Origin: Morella rubra
Lineage: Eukaryota > Streptophyta > Magnoliopsida > Fagales > Myricaceae
Direction of reading: 5' to 3'
NCBI GenBank assembly: GCA_003952965.2
Contig: CM025851.1
Location: 25,929,798 to 25,993,797, forward strand
DNA length: 64,000 nt
Shown: positions 49,770 through 61,883 of the stretch, piece by piece
How the letters are laid out: every line of letters starts with the position of its first letter
Position numbering within the stretch: position 1 is the first letter of the stretch
Position numbers and translations under genes: made by a program
The notes under the pieces: generated by a model
Told to the model about the DNA's origin: nothing
Seen by the model: only the letters and a program-made list of their open reading frames with translations
The model's database searches: none

Positions 49770-52700
49770 AAGATTAGGGTCCTCTACAATTTTCTCTCCG
49801 AATTGTATGATACAATTTAAAGAGAGATAAATACAATAAGTGAATTTAACATCATTTAATGTTTGTGACACCCCCTTCATTTTGAACTCTTTTAATGCTA
49901 CTAATAGAGGTACTTTCTTTAATTATTGATATCTTAGTAGTCATTTTTTTTCTTTTTTCTTTTTCCTTTGCTATAATTTCATGCTTTTAGTACATTTACA
50001 ATTGCTCACATTTTTATTTATTTTACTTGTTATTTGAACATTTGATTAAATTGTAGTAATTCCTAAAATATATATTTATATATTAGAGTGCATTTCTTGT
50101 AGAAAAATGTTAGAATTTTTTTTCTTGTTTATTTTTCTTTTTCATATCCAAAAATTATAATGCACTTGACTCATAATTAATCTTTGATTTTAACACCACA
50201 AGCCCGATAATTTTCTCTCTCATTATTTTATTTCTCCCTAGACCTAGATTAATGTATATTTGTTTCTTACTTAGACTAGATTGGACCTTAGGAACCTTGG
50301 GATTAGTATTTGGACCTAGGCATGCTATTTGGGCTGAACCCTAAGAGGCCTTGGACTTGGAGGCCCACAAATCAATCAAGCCCACTTTCAAAACCCATGG
50401 CCGGCCATATCTAGGTAATTAAGTCTCTTGGGAGACAAAATCTCCCATTTTTGCCAAGTATAAGAATTTATCTTCCCATAAACAAGCTACCCAATTGTAA
50501 AATTTCTTTTGCTTGTTAAACTTCACTAAATGTTTGCAACTCTAATTATTTTAGGTTGCCCCTAGAATGTAGGTAATTATGGCTTGGGAAGAGACAAAAA
50601 TTTGGGAGTCCTATATAAGACGAGACTCATGGCAAAGAGGCTCATAGCTATATGTCTAGAGAGAGAAAGAGGGAAGAGAGAAGAGAAAGAAGAGGGAAAG
50701 AGAGAAGAAAAAAAGAGAGAAAAGAAAGAAGGAAGAAGGAGAGGTCAGAGAAGAAGGAGAATAAGGAGGAGAGAAAAAAAAAAAGCAAGAAGAAAAAAAA
50801 GGCCAAGGTAAAGCCTAGCCCTTGTAGTATTCGACATCCCATGAGCAATTTTCTCCTTCTCCTTCCATTGAGCTCCCCTTCGAACCTTAGATTTTTCATT
50901 TTACGTGGTTTTTAGAGTCCTTACAAGAGCTTAGTCGAAAAATTGAGGTATGGGTAGTTTTGTGCTTTTTGTGTTAGGACAAAATGTGGCATTTTGGCTT
51001 GCTTTAGTTGCTGTCATAATGGATTTTATGATATACATGTTAGATTCAATGAAAAGTATGTTAGATCTAGTTTTTATTATGAGATGATGGTTGATGTGGA
51101 GAACTAGCATTTTCTTGAAAGTTATATGCATGTTGTGTTAAAATGGAGATAGATATGAACTAGCTTGGTCTTGTGGTATTTCAGGGCCACGGCCAGTAGC
51201 TAAAACTTGTGTTTGGAGGATTGGACGACCACGTGTTGGCCTTGGGGAAGCCTAACACGCATGCATGTACTTATGAGCATTGATGATGTATAAATGGAGA
51301 TGGATACTATGAGAAAGAAGAAGAGGCAAGGCAGTGCCTTGTAAAGAAGTTTTGTGAGCTCAAAGATGGGATTTGATGAATAAAAGGGCCAAATATGACA
51401 TGCAAAAGTTATATATACAATGCATATAAGATTTATGCATTTGTGTTTCTTTTCCCTTACCTTCATGTCATCTGAGCATGTAGTGTGTGCACCGACATGG
51501 TGAGAATGCATGATAACATATTAGTTTGTGAGTTATGATGATTAAAGTCAAAAGAAATCATATGCAAATAGGTTTAGCAGTGTTAAATAAAGAAAAGAGT
51601 GCCTTGTCCAAAATCACATGTAGAAATACTTAGAATTTTTACGTAAAATTTTCCAGGTATGAAACTTAGACATATTGGATCTTACCCTAGAAATTTAAGC
51701 CAAAAATAACATAGGGAAAGGTATAAAATGCCCTTGGGAGTCCTCAAGGAAATTTTGATATTCTGGGTAAACGAAAGGGTAAAAGTGTCCAAATTAAAAA
51801 TATAGGTTTATGGCCCTGTAGAGTACAAAAAAGAAAAAAAGAAAAAAAGATAAGAGAGTCAAAATTTGAGCCCAATATGAGTTCTCTAAGGAGCCAAAAT
51901 CACAAGGCCCATTAAAACCCATAAGTGGACCTTAAGCCCAATGCCTTTAAATAACCCTAAGGATTTTTTTAAATTAGCAATCTGACCCAGGAGGTCCAAA
52001 CAGTACCTAATTAGTTGAAAATTCTATTTTATTAATTTCCTAAATGATATTGTTTAATGAAGTAATTTTGAGTAAAAGGAAAAAGGGGATTTAATACAGG
52101 AATAAATGAATTGCAAAAATAATAGAAATTCAAGGAAAAAGTAATGATATAAATTACTAAGTACAAATCTGAGAGAACAATTTAGGGAGGACTAAGATAT
52201 GATTAATCGGTCAAATAAAAATAAGAACAAAGTAGATAGTCCAACTACTTGCATTTGAACTTGCATTTGTTCTTTGAAGATTATCGCTATGAATGTTTGA
52301 ACTCTATTTCCATTCAATGTTTGAGCATTCATATACATACACATCATGAGTGAGAAAACAAGTAAGAGAGAATCAAACCCATCAAGGTGGTTCCCGAGAA
52401 AAGGGTGACGATATCGGGCACATCGGGGAGAGTGCAACCCCTCACTACAGGGAGTGGGAGGGCTCCTATCCGACAATTTATGCTAATGAGCAAGTCTTGG
52501 TGCAGGTGGCATGGGACAAGTCACACGAGGAGAGGAGGGACGCACAACCCGACTCTGCAGGTTGAACAGAGCAGGCATCGGGAACGCCTCAAAACGAAAG
52601 GAAAGAGTGCATAGCATTGATATTCATGAACATTACACTCATTTTATTTACATGAGTCCATGTATATCGTTGTATGTGATTGTTCATATCATGCCCCCTT

Positions 52701-53719
52701 CTCAACCTTACGAAGTCCGTATGACTCATTCATTTTCTTTTATTCTTTGGCTTGTGTTTATCTACGACGATAGGAAGATGAAGTTATTTGAGAGTGAGCA
52801 GATTATCGACATGGACCCTTACGTCTCTGTGCTCAAAATTCGAGCCTGGGTTTTGGATAACTTTGAGATCTCAGTGGAGCACACGCCTCACTGGTATCTC
52901 AAGGACCCTCTGCTACTGAGACCCAAGGACTTCAGCTTAGTGAATGTCCCACTCGAGCCTATAGTCCCATACCCATCTCCCCCGGCTCTGCCAACAAAGT
53001 CTAGTCAAGTCTTGCTGGACGTTGGTGTGATAGACCTCACCTTCGATACCGAGGAGGAGGATTAAGGGTTAGGGGTTTAGCATAGTTTTTAGTTTATTTT
53101 TTCTGTTTTTATTGTAGATGTTAAAAACTTATGTCTTGATACACAGTTGTACATGCTTGGTGAGTTTTAGAGTGGTCACGCTTTTGTAACTATAGGCCTC
53201 ATTTTGTAGTCCTCATGAAGAACATATTTTGAAACCGTGCTAGTAATGAAAATCTTTTCGCTCATTTATTGTTTTTCTCCAATTTTACTTCTTTGATTAA
53301 TCATTAAGTTTTAACCTAAATTACTTAATCAAATTCCCGAGACATTTTTAAGATTACTACTGATTATTTCGTAATTTCCTAAGTTTTCTAGAAATCGCAT
53401 TTTGACCTGTAACCTATTTTTCAGAACTTTTCTTGTGAACCATACCCTTTTTAATTATAAGTGTTCCGCTAAGTAATTTGAGGGCGATACGTTAAACCCA
53501 ACTAGAAGATTAATTAATGATGTAATCCCCGCTTCTGTGCATACAATTACTATAAGTGAGCTTAGGGGGTAAGTACAAGCACGTGGCGTGACAATGTTCC
53601 TCTTGTAAATCTTGAGGCAACTTGAGCCGAATAATGAGGTTCAATCTATTATGTTTATTTTTCTCCCAATTGCACCATATAATTCATTTGAGCAGAAAAT
53701 TGGAGAGGATCTTGGTCTT
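49770..53719. mobile_element. MITE split by a solo LTR
   Basis: The left end AAGATTAGGGTCCTCT and the right end (reverse complement AAGACCAAGATCCTCTCC) pair over about 85 bp once the solo LTR at 49864-53593 is removed. Flanks GGGAGGGT (49762-49769) and GGGAGGGC (53720-53727) suggest an 8-bp target duplication, so hAT-like. A second copy of the right end with GGGAGG lies at 53803-53826, so the true end is not certain. Confidence 0.6.
49864..53593 (+). mobile_element. Long solo LTR, gypsy type (3.7 kb)
   Basis: The block starts TGTGACACCCCC, ends GTGGCGTGACA and is flanked by ATGTT on both sides (49859-49863, 53594-53598). No primer site, gag or pol is present, so it is a solo LTR left by recombination. 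Such long LTRs with these ends are typical of Tekay/Del-like chromoviruses; that lineage is an inference. It contains a 157-base purine tract at about 50659-50815. A 184-codon shadow frame at 52511-53065 is not a recognised gene. Confidence 0.8.
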
Positions 53720-53724
53720 GGGAG

Positions 53725-54084
53725 GGCATTATCCATCTTGATGGCAATGGTAGAGACACTTTTCTTTGGTGGGATTCTTGGCATCTTGTGAGTCCAGTAA
53801 TTGGAGAGGATCCTAGTCATGGGAGGTTGACCACCTTTGCTTCACCGATGATCTTCTTATCTCTAGAAAAGACATTGCGGACATGGTAACCTTGGTCAAG
53901 AAGTGTTTATCCAATTTTGGGATATTTTCTATTAATATGGTAAGAAGCAAAATTTTTCTGTGTGGTATTAGAAACGATGTTAAAGAGTAGAGATGTCGGG
54001 TGTTAATGTTGGATTTTGCCTTGGGTGAGCTTCCAATTGGATACTAAGGGGTTCCATTGATCTCTATTTGACTGTATCAAATAG
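53725..54084 (+). mobile_element. LINE fragments
   Basis: 53730-53800 reads DGNGRDTFLWWDSWHL, which belongs to the LINE C-terminal region. 53826-54084 holds reverse transcriptase text around the FADD box and the YLGVP-like region, parallel to 37300-37478 plus 40822-40890. The order is scrambled relative to an intact LINE. This copy spans the point at which the LTR element at 37479 entered the other LINE, and is uninterrupted there. Confidence 0.7.
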
Positions 54085-54540
54085 TGATACTCTCCTATCA
54101 TCAATCGGAAGATCTCCTCATTTGGCAATACAATTGAGGGCTCAATAGCAGGATAAGCTTCATCTCGCCTTTGAATGCCAATGTAATTGGCCAGGATGTT
54201 AGCAGAAATCCTGATACGAACTCCCCGGATGATGCTCTCCTATGCGTTAATGTCGGTGTCAATCTCCATCAATGCAGTGTAGAACTCCTGGACTAGGAGT
54301 ATGTACGGCTGGTTGGTCCAAGAGAGCACGCACTCCTAGCCCTGGTGGACAAAGATCTGGTGGATAATGCGGCCCTCAAAATCGAAGTCGTAGAAGTCCA
54401 TAATGTAAATGGGTCTCTCGACCACAACCTGGTGGTTAAACCTATGCGCCCTTCTCTCCACTGTACTCATCACTTCATTTGGATGAGCTTGTGAAGAAGA
54501 AAAAACAACTGATTTGGAACGCCTCGGCATATTCAATTAG
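54085..54540 (-). mobile_element. Relic of a plant transposon-type ORF
   Basis: The minus-strand text (HQVVVERPIYIMDFYDFDFE; QEFYTALMEI; IIRGVRIRISANILANYIG) resembles the domain called 'putative plant transposon protein', found next to plant retroelements. It is broken. No LTR could be tied to it. Confidence 0.4.
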
Positions 54541-55031
54541 TCTGCAAAAAAGAAAAGGTCGTTAGAACGAAAAATAACAAATTCGAACGGCAAGAAAAAC
54601 AGTGTTCGAATGTAGTAAAAAAGTTCCAATGTTCAACATAAAAACATTGAACGAATAGTATTCAACCATTCGAACGGAACATATTAAAACATAGAAGAAA
54701 GAGTCTATCCATCAAATAGAATACTGTTCAAACGATAATATTTAAATGCACCATTTTAGCAAACAATTCAATGCATGGTTAAAGCGGTGTGTTTCATATG
54801 ATCCGTTTGAATGACAAATATGTACGTTCAAACACTGTTACACGAAAACGAAACAGGCCAAGTCAACTCGGCTATTTTCAAACTCCCTAAACAAATACAT
54901 TTTTATCTACCAAATCATTCTCAAACAATTTTAAACTAACTAGAAACATTTACATTCAACAACATGCACTTATTTTTAAAGATTTATAGCATATTCAAAT
55001 CAAAATACATGAACAAAAAAAACTACAAAAA
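54541..55031. repeat. AT-rich repeat rich in TTCGAACG/GTTTGAACG motifs, left part
   Basis: Short motifs built on TTGAACG or TTCGAACG and their complements recur at least eight times here. Similar text continues at 60617-61080, on the far side of the solo LTR. The two parts are one older repeat that the LTR split. Confidence 0.5.
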
Positions 55032-55036
55032 CAAAG

Positions 55037-58000
55037 TGTAACACCCTGACCTCTAAATATTCTTAATAATCTTAATTTTCCTTATTAGGTATGATTAATA
55101 GTTTTTATATTATTATTTTCGGATTTAATTATTTTATTAAATACTAATAGTGTAAAATACCTAGAAATAGTTTTATATATCCAAAAATTATGATAAAAAT
55201 ATCCTCATTCTTGTCTTTTCAGGCTCTTTTATCTTATTAACTATTTTTCTCATATCAGTGTCCTAATAATTTTTATATGCTAGAAAAGATGATTTTGCCC
55301 CTAAAGATTGTTTTTGCCCTAATCTCTTCTAGAAACCTTATTTTTGTCACGCCTTAAACCTTCAAGGCTAGAGGGTGACCTACTGACCATAAACAAATAG
55401 ACTTTTGTTTTAAAAACTTATCTAAAAAAATACGGAATAAAATTTATTTAAAAACTTCAATAAAACTCTCCAAAGATCAAGGTAAAAACAACTTTAATAA
55501 AATTCTTTCAAAACACAAAACAAATCTAAACATGAATCGATTGACACTATAATCAAACATTTATTCTAATAATCTCTCAGCTACCGCCCACGTGCCATCT
55601 AATCCTGACTATCGACATGTTCCTGATGAACATCTGAAAATAAAGGGAACAATAGTGGGTGAGTCGACAACTCAATAAGCAAAATCATTATGCTAGTATG
55701 TATCTCATGAGCCACATTGTAGCAGTAAGAGACAGAATATTTAAAATCTTTCTAAACTGTTGAAAATTATTTTTGGCAATTTCAATAAATCATCTTTATC
55801 AATAAAACAGTCTTATCTATATAACATAATATATAGAAAATCTCTTTGGCAATAACTGTGGGTAACATTTACCCCCATGACAGGGTTGTGCAGTTGCTAC
55901 CTAGGCCAAACTAAGCCAATACTATGGGTAGAATTCATCCTTACTAAAGCTTGGTCATGTCCAAGTGTGCACTCGGTAAGAATCTAGAAAATAAACCGCC
56001 TTATTTCCAAAATGGGTGCACTTAATGGGTTGCAATTGGTACTAATGCGTTATCTCTGTAATTCTGTAACTCTGGGTCTCAGGGTTTGAAAATACATAAC
56101 ATATCATACAATAAACATTGCTTTGAGCTTTGCATTTTCTTCTTTTCATCAAAATATCATGCACAAATCCTGAATAACAATAAATATCAAAAAGCCTTTG
56201 ATTTAAACATTGAAAACATCATGAAATATCATTGGATATAAAAATAGGCTCATGTTTACACATTTCATACTATAATCTTTAACAATTTTATTGAAACATA
56301 ATGCATATAAAACTCCGAGGGTTTTCAATAAATTATGCAATTTCTCAAATACCACATCGGTCTTTTAGGAAAATCTAGTATAATAACCCTGCTTACCTGG
56401 ATCTTTAAACAAATAAGCCTCTGACTTAGCACCTATCAATACAAAATTTAACGTATTATAATATGCTCAAACGGAAACACAAATGAAACCCTAAATCTGA
56501 CCGAAATGATTAAATCCAAAATTCATTGGTCAAATTCTAAAATATAACTAACCTATCTCGGTTTCCCTAAAATCCCCAAATTAAAATATGTTCTTCCTAA
56601 GATGTTAACTATATACCTGTAAAATTCCATATCTAGATTCCTCGTATAACTCAATCAATAAAGTTGACATTCACCTCTGTTCATGGAGTCAAACTATACC
56701 CTGAATAATTCGGTACTCATCACTTCTAAAATTCATAAAGATCTATTCCCAGATATCTTAAATCCAGCAATTTATACCAAAGATTCATATATGTGTTTTA
56801 AAGATACCCATAAAATTTCATGCCGAAATTCAAAGCGTAGCTATGCTATTCGGTACACAACTCCAATCTGTATCAAAGGATCTTTCTCAGCAATTTCGAT
56901 TTATCTAAGCCTAAATTCCAGATTTTCAAAACCATAACAATACATCTCCAAAAATTACAAAAACTTTAACTCAGTCCTCCTCTGCAGATGTCTAGTATGA
57001 AATATCTAAAACTCATAATTTTTTGATGTCTAAGGTCACCTAAAAAAATATAATTCGATTGACTATTCAGATCGAGAACCTAAATTTTCCTGAATAAATC
57101 TTGAACCCAAATTTCAATTACTCCAAGAAACCCATTAAACTATTTCGAAAATCAAGAAATAATTGGGGCTTGATCTAGACATCCTATGGTTTGATCTCTC
57201 ATAAAAAGAATACAAATAAAATATCAATAAATTTGAAATGCCTAAATTTGCTTTAAGAAATTTCGTCTAGATTGTTGAAAGCAAAAAAACCCTTATTTTT
57301 CCTTTTGTTGGCGTAAAAGTGAGGTGTGCAAAAATTAAAACCAATATGTAAATATATATAGACTCACACTAGTAATACACTCCCTTTAAAATTCTAAAAC
57401 TTTTAATTTTAAATAATCACTGCAGTAATATGGTTAGAATTTTGAAAAGGTTTGACTTGGTCAAAGATAACAATTCAACTTTTTTAAATGAGTTAAACTC
57501 AAATTTCAATTTAAAGAAGACATTTCAAATACCAAATAACAAATTCGAATAGTTTTAAAATATAAATCTCGTGTTTTACAATTTTTTTCCAATCTTTTTG
57601 CTTGACATATTTTGTTTCATTATTTTATAAGTCAATAGGATCTAATTGATGGATGCCGTTCCTTGTTTGAATGTTTTCTTAGAATTTTTATTTTTATTTA
57701 GGGTTTTGGGCTTGGATTGCATTGTTTAGTGTTATTGGGCTTAGAAATCACATCTTTTTGGGCCTCTCGTCTGCCCACTCAACCAGCCTTGGCCCAGGAG
57801 CAAGTCAGCACCTCCTTTGACCAAGGAAAACTGGTCAAAGCCATAGATTTGGTTAGTAATGATTGCAAATCATTAAATGATCACAAAACCATTATACACT
57901 TGTCTCCTTCTAGGTTTTTGCCGCCCATATCCTCCATGCCGATCCAAAGCTTGCTGAGACCTCCTAATCTAGTGGTAGGAATGATCATGGTGTTCCTCTA

Positions 58001-60616
58001 AACCCTAGCAACAAAGATTATAACCCTAGCATTTAACCCTAGTCAAGAACTAGTATAAATAGCAAGCAAATGTGAGGGTTTTCCTCACCAAGCTTGTTCA
58101 GCATTCTTAGAGAGAGGGAGAGAGTGAGAGTGAGCTTGGAGAAAGTTTCGAAGAGAGAAGAGAGGAGGAAGTTCTAGCTGATTGAATCAAAGAGGTGATT
58201 TTTGAGGAATTTTGTGAAATTCTTGGAGTTCATTCGAATTCAGCATGCTTTGATGTTGTCTTGATGTTATTGGATCCTAATATGGTGTTTCATATAGGTT
58301 TTATGATTATCAAAACTTGAAGAGATTGATTAAGGTAAGGGGTAGTTTGCATGTTAATGGTGTTTTTAGTATTCTCATGATTTAGGCTAATAACATGCAA
58401 TTATTTGATCTGTAACTTTTCATTAGGTTTAATATGTGCTAGAGTAATGATTAGTTTGGTTAATTGTTGGAGGATTTTGAAGAATTGGAGAAATTGTTAA
58501 GATTAGGTCTTTTTGCCCCCTTTGATGATTTTATGATAATTTTTGTGTATTTTTTTTTTGCATGTCTCGGTTTTTAGGTCCCTAAGAGGTATTAAAAGCA
58601 TTTAGTATTCATTTGATTCAATGATTTACGTAGAAATTAGAAGATTTGCTTAATTAGGTCAAAACTAGCTTATTTTAGCTTAATTCTTGATGATAGAACG
58701 TTTAAGGATTTTTATTATATGGTAAACGACCTTGTTTTGATGTGAAATTTTTAGATATGAAAGTAGAAACTATTAGGAGTCTCCAGTTTAAATTTCGAGT
58801 TATTTGGAGCTAAGATGAATTAATTATGAATTTTTAAATTTCCATGTAAAAACTGTGTTTTTGCTTAAAACGGGTCTGTTGATATTAATTCGAATGGGGC
58901 ATGTTTTTCCAGACTTTGTATTGTTTTTATGGGCTTGTTATATTATATTTTGGCCAAGCTTTGGGCTTGGATAGTGGAGCCCAAAGTTTGACACCTTTTG
59001 GACCCATTATGCCTTGTTTTTAAGGACCACATGTTTGGCCCCTTCTTTTGTTGCTTTTGGATCGTCCCATGTGGCTTTCTACAGCCACTGACCACTTAGG
59101 AAGTGGGCTTGTCAGCAAATCCATGTTGATCTTGGATTAGTGTGTTTGGACCTTTGACCTATGTTTGACTAGTGAGAATATTATTTATGTTTAATTTCTT
59201 GATTATTGAAAAGCATATCAAATTATTTACATAGTATTTATTTTGAAAATAAATACATGTTATGATTGTGAAATATTTGTAAAGTCTTTGGCAAAAAGAT
59301 ATGATTTTGATGGAAAGGATATATTTTTTTGGAAAATATATCAATGTCTTGGTTTTTGCGTATCATATTGCATTTGCATAGCATTTGGCATTAAAATGAT
59401 AAAGGATATGGCACCTTTTATGGAAAAGTTTATATGGAGTGATGGTACCAATCACTGGGGAGTGCAACCTATCACTACTGGGTAGGATGGCCCCGAAGTA
59501 AAAGGCAGAATGAGCCTTTACTCGTGTCTTAGGATAGTGGAATGTCTAGGACTGTCCTAAAGTGCATGAGAGATTGGATACACAACCCCGGCCACTGGGA
59601 GTGAATAAGATGGATTTGTAAGGAAAGATTGTTAGTAAGGAAATAGAAAAGTGCATTGCATGCGTTGCATACTGTGTGTTGCATCACTGCCTGCTATATG
59701 CTATAACTATATACTGCATGATTGTGTGCTACATACTGCGTATCATCTTACTGATATTCTCCATTGCTTATGATCTGTTTATGAACTGCTTGTGAATTGC
59801 TTATTGATTTTGTATGTACTGTTGCATGGTTGTTGTCACATCCCTCCATCCCCGCTTACTAAGTCCTTACGACTCACCCCTTTATTTGTCTATTTTTATA
59901 AGTTAGATGCCGGTATTTGATTCATTTGTAACCCATGAAATGATTACCCATGTCCTAGTTATCCACATCCGTACCCTAGTGACTGACGACCTAGAGGTTA
60001 TAGTGGACTCCTAGACCTACCAAATCCCGAAAGACTTGCCACTGGAGTGTCCCTGGGAGAACAGCCTCGTGAGAGCAAACCATAGCCACATTGATTGGAT
60101 TGACCCCATTGGTTTCTCAGACGAAGGCGAAAACTCCTTTTAAATGTTGTTGTTGTTTTTTGTTTCTTTCTTTTATTTATTTGTTTGTGTGGCATGTTTG
60201 TAATTATTCTAAATAATAGGGTTAGAGATTTATCTATTTGTAGGCTTACTTATGTTAGCCTAAGTGCTGTAATCCCTAATCCCTAACCCTAGTAGCTTGT
60301 TTGTTTGTTTTCCTTTATCTTCAAATATTGTTCCTAAGTATCGTTTGTTATGACCAGTTATGACTCGTTTGTGTGTATATGTCTCTTTGATCTTCTTTTA
60401 CCTTGACTTCCATTTCCTCCTGCTTAATTTTTGTATATATATTTAATAAGTCTTCCGTTGGTTTTCTCTATACTATATAATCATCCATAAACGTCCCAAT
60501 GACTTTTTCCACAATCTTAAGACCCATAGGATAAGTTTGTGTCGTAACCTTGCCATATATGCACCTCTGTTACTACAAAGAGAGCTTATAGGCTAATACA
60601 CGCACAGGACGTGACA
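55037..60616 (+). mobile_element. Long solo LTR, gypsy type, holding another solo LTR
   Basis: The block starts TGTAACACCCTGACC, ends CAGGACGTGACA and is flanked by CAAAG on both sides (55032-55036, 60617-60621). Without the nested LTR it is about 3.3 kb. It shares conserved phrases with the 49864 LTR in the same order (for example TTAC-AAGTCC-TACGACTCA near 59865, and GGGAGTGCAACC near 59458). No gag or pol is present. It is a relative of the 49864 LTR. Confidence 0.8.
55345..57580 (-). mobile_element. Nested solo LTR, minus orientation (2.2 kb)
   Basis: On the minus strand the block starts TGTAAAACACGAG and ends TTTAAGGCGTGACA. Both flanks read ATTTT (55340-55344, 57581-57585), a perfect 5-bp target duplication. 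The end sequence and interior phrases place it in the same broad group as the LTR it entered. It is younger than its host LTR. Confidence 0.85.
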
Positions 60617-61080
60617 CAAAGTTACACGGATTAAAATACATCAAAAAACATAGTTGTAGTGTGTAGAGGCTAAGAAATTCGAGTTGCACGAAGTAAACAT
60701 GAAAATAAGAGAATGAGAGAATCCTTCGGTAAGTTTGTGAAAATGTGAGTAAATGAGACGGTCGGGACTGTGTTATAATAAATGAACAATCATTTAAAAA
60801 AGTTAGAAATTGCTCGATATCAAGGGATTCCTATTCCCAACATTCATTATTCATTAGAATGGTTTGTGTAATACCGTTTGAACGGTATTAAAAAATAATA
60901 AAATTTATGATGACGGGACGTGCATTTATTATGGTAGGCGAAAACCCGGGTTTGAACGCGTTCAAACGATCTTATATCTTTCAGGACATAAACTGGCGTC
61001 CCAAAAGGTGTTGTGCCATTCAAACGTACTTTATTAAGAATGAATGATGCGGATTTGGGTACCGAGATTTTCACATCGGT
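60617..61080. repeat. AT-rich repeat rich in GTTTGAACG motifs, right part
   Basis: Motifs such as GTTTGAACGCGTTCAAACG, GTTTGAACGG and TTCAAACGTAC cluster here. The block continues 54541-55031 across the solo LTR. No gene is seen; a 75-codon minus frame at 60847-61074 has no recognised motif. Confidence 0.5.
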
Positions 61081-61454
61081 TCAAAGTGTTTGTTTTGACG
61101 TTATATCTTTGTCCTGAACATATTATAAGTTGTAATTATTGTCAATTTAGATAACTAAGGTGATGTTGGCGATTAAATTTCTTTTCATATTTTAAATTTT
61201 TTGGAGAACATTTTGAAACATTGACTTTTTTTTGGATGTTTGCGAAAAGTTGGTGAAATTTTTTAAGGATGTTTGATTATAGGTTGATTTTTACTGGAGT
61301 ATGTGAAAACATGTAGAGAAAGACTATTTGATGAAATTTTTTTTATTAAAATGTATTGGACTTGTGAAAAAGAAATAGAAATAAATGATTTAATGTAATT
61401 TTTTTAAAGAAAGATGTTGGAGTTTGTGCAAAAATAGATTGTGGTTTTGGCATT
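61081..61454. other. AT-rich spacer with MITE-like text
   Basis: Phrases such as GGATGTTTG and TTGTGAAAAAG recall the small MITE family at 3494 and 11456. No ends can be defined. Confidence 0.35.
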
Positions 61455-61715
61455 ATGTGTATTAATATATATTTTAACAATCGAGATTATCTGTTTGGTT
61501 TGGACCATCCATCGATCCCTTAGATTTCTAGAGTATATAGGACAAAAATATATGGAGCATGTACATCATTATGGCTAGAGTATCATATTCGCATTTTAAA
61601 TTTGTTTTGCAATTCTTTGAAACAAGATATATGGCTGGATGCAGGTGGCTAAAGATAATTAGTCAATATTGTACTAATCTCAATTAACCTTAAACATCTA
61701 TAGTATTCAAAATAA
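61455..61715. repeat. Segmental duplicate of 47530-48710 lacking the hAT element
   Basis: The text follows 47530-47580, then 47697-47718, then 48550-48710 almost base for base in places (for example GGCTAAAGATAAT, AGAGTATCATATTC). The hAT at 47727 is absent and the site reads AAAATATATGGAGCATGTA. About 100 bp present at 47590-47695 is also missing. Confidence 0.85.
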
Positions 61716-61883
61716 TATAGCATGCGTATTCTTTTGGCCAATGTTCGTAATTAACCCTTTTTTGTGGGAGTCAAATTTGCAATTTTATTATATAATGTGC
61801 GGACTATGAGGAAATTTAAAAAATTTAAGACATAAAGCAAGTAAAATTGTTAGTATAGGCAGTGAGCACAATAATATAAACAA

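Noticed and set aside
50584-50915. Overlapping Lys/Arg/Glu-rich open frames
   Set aside because: They are translations of a purine tract within the solo LTR, a composition artefact.
52511-53065. A 184-codon open frame with acidic C-terminus, near the 3' end of the 49864 block
   Set aside because: It lies entirely inside a long LTR, has no recognised motif, and its relative in the 55037 LTR does not keep an equivalent frame. I treat it as LTR sequence, not a host gene.
61130-61440. Possible MITE related to the 3494 element
   Set aside because: Shared phrases are short and AT-rich, and no inverted ends are visible.
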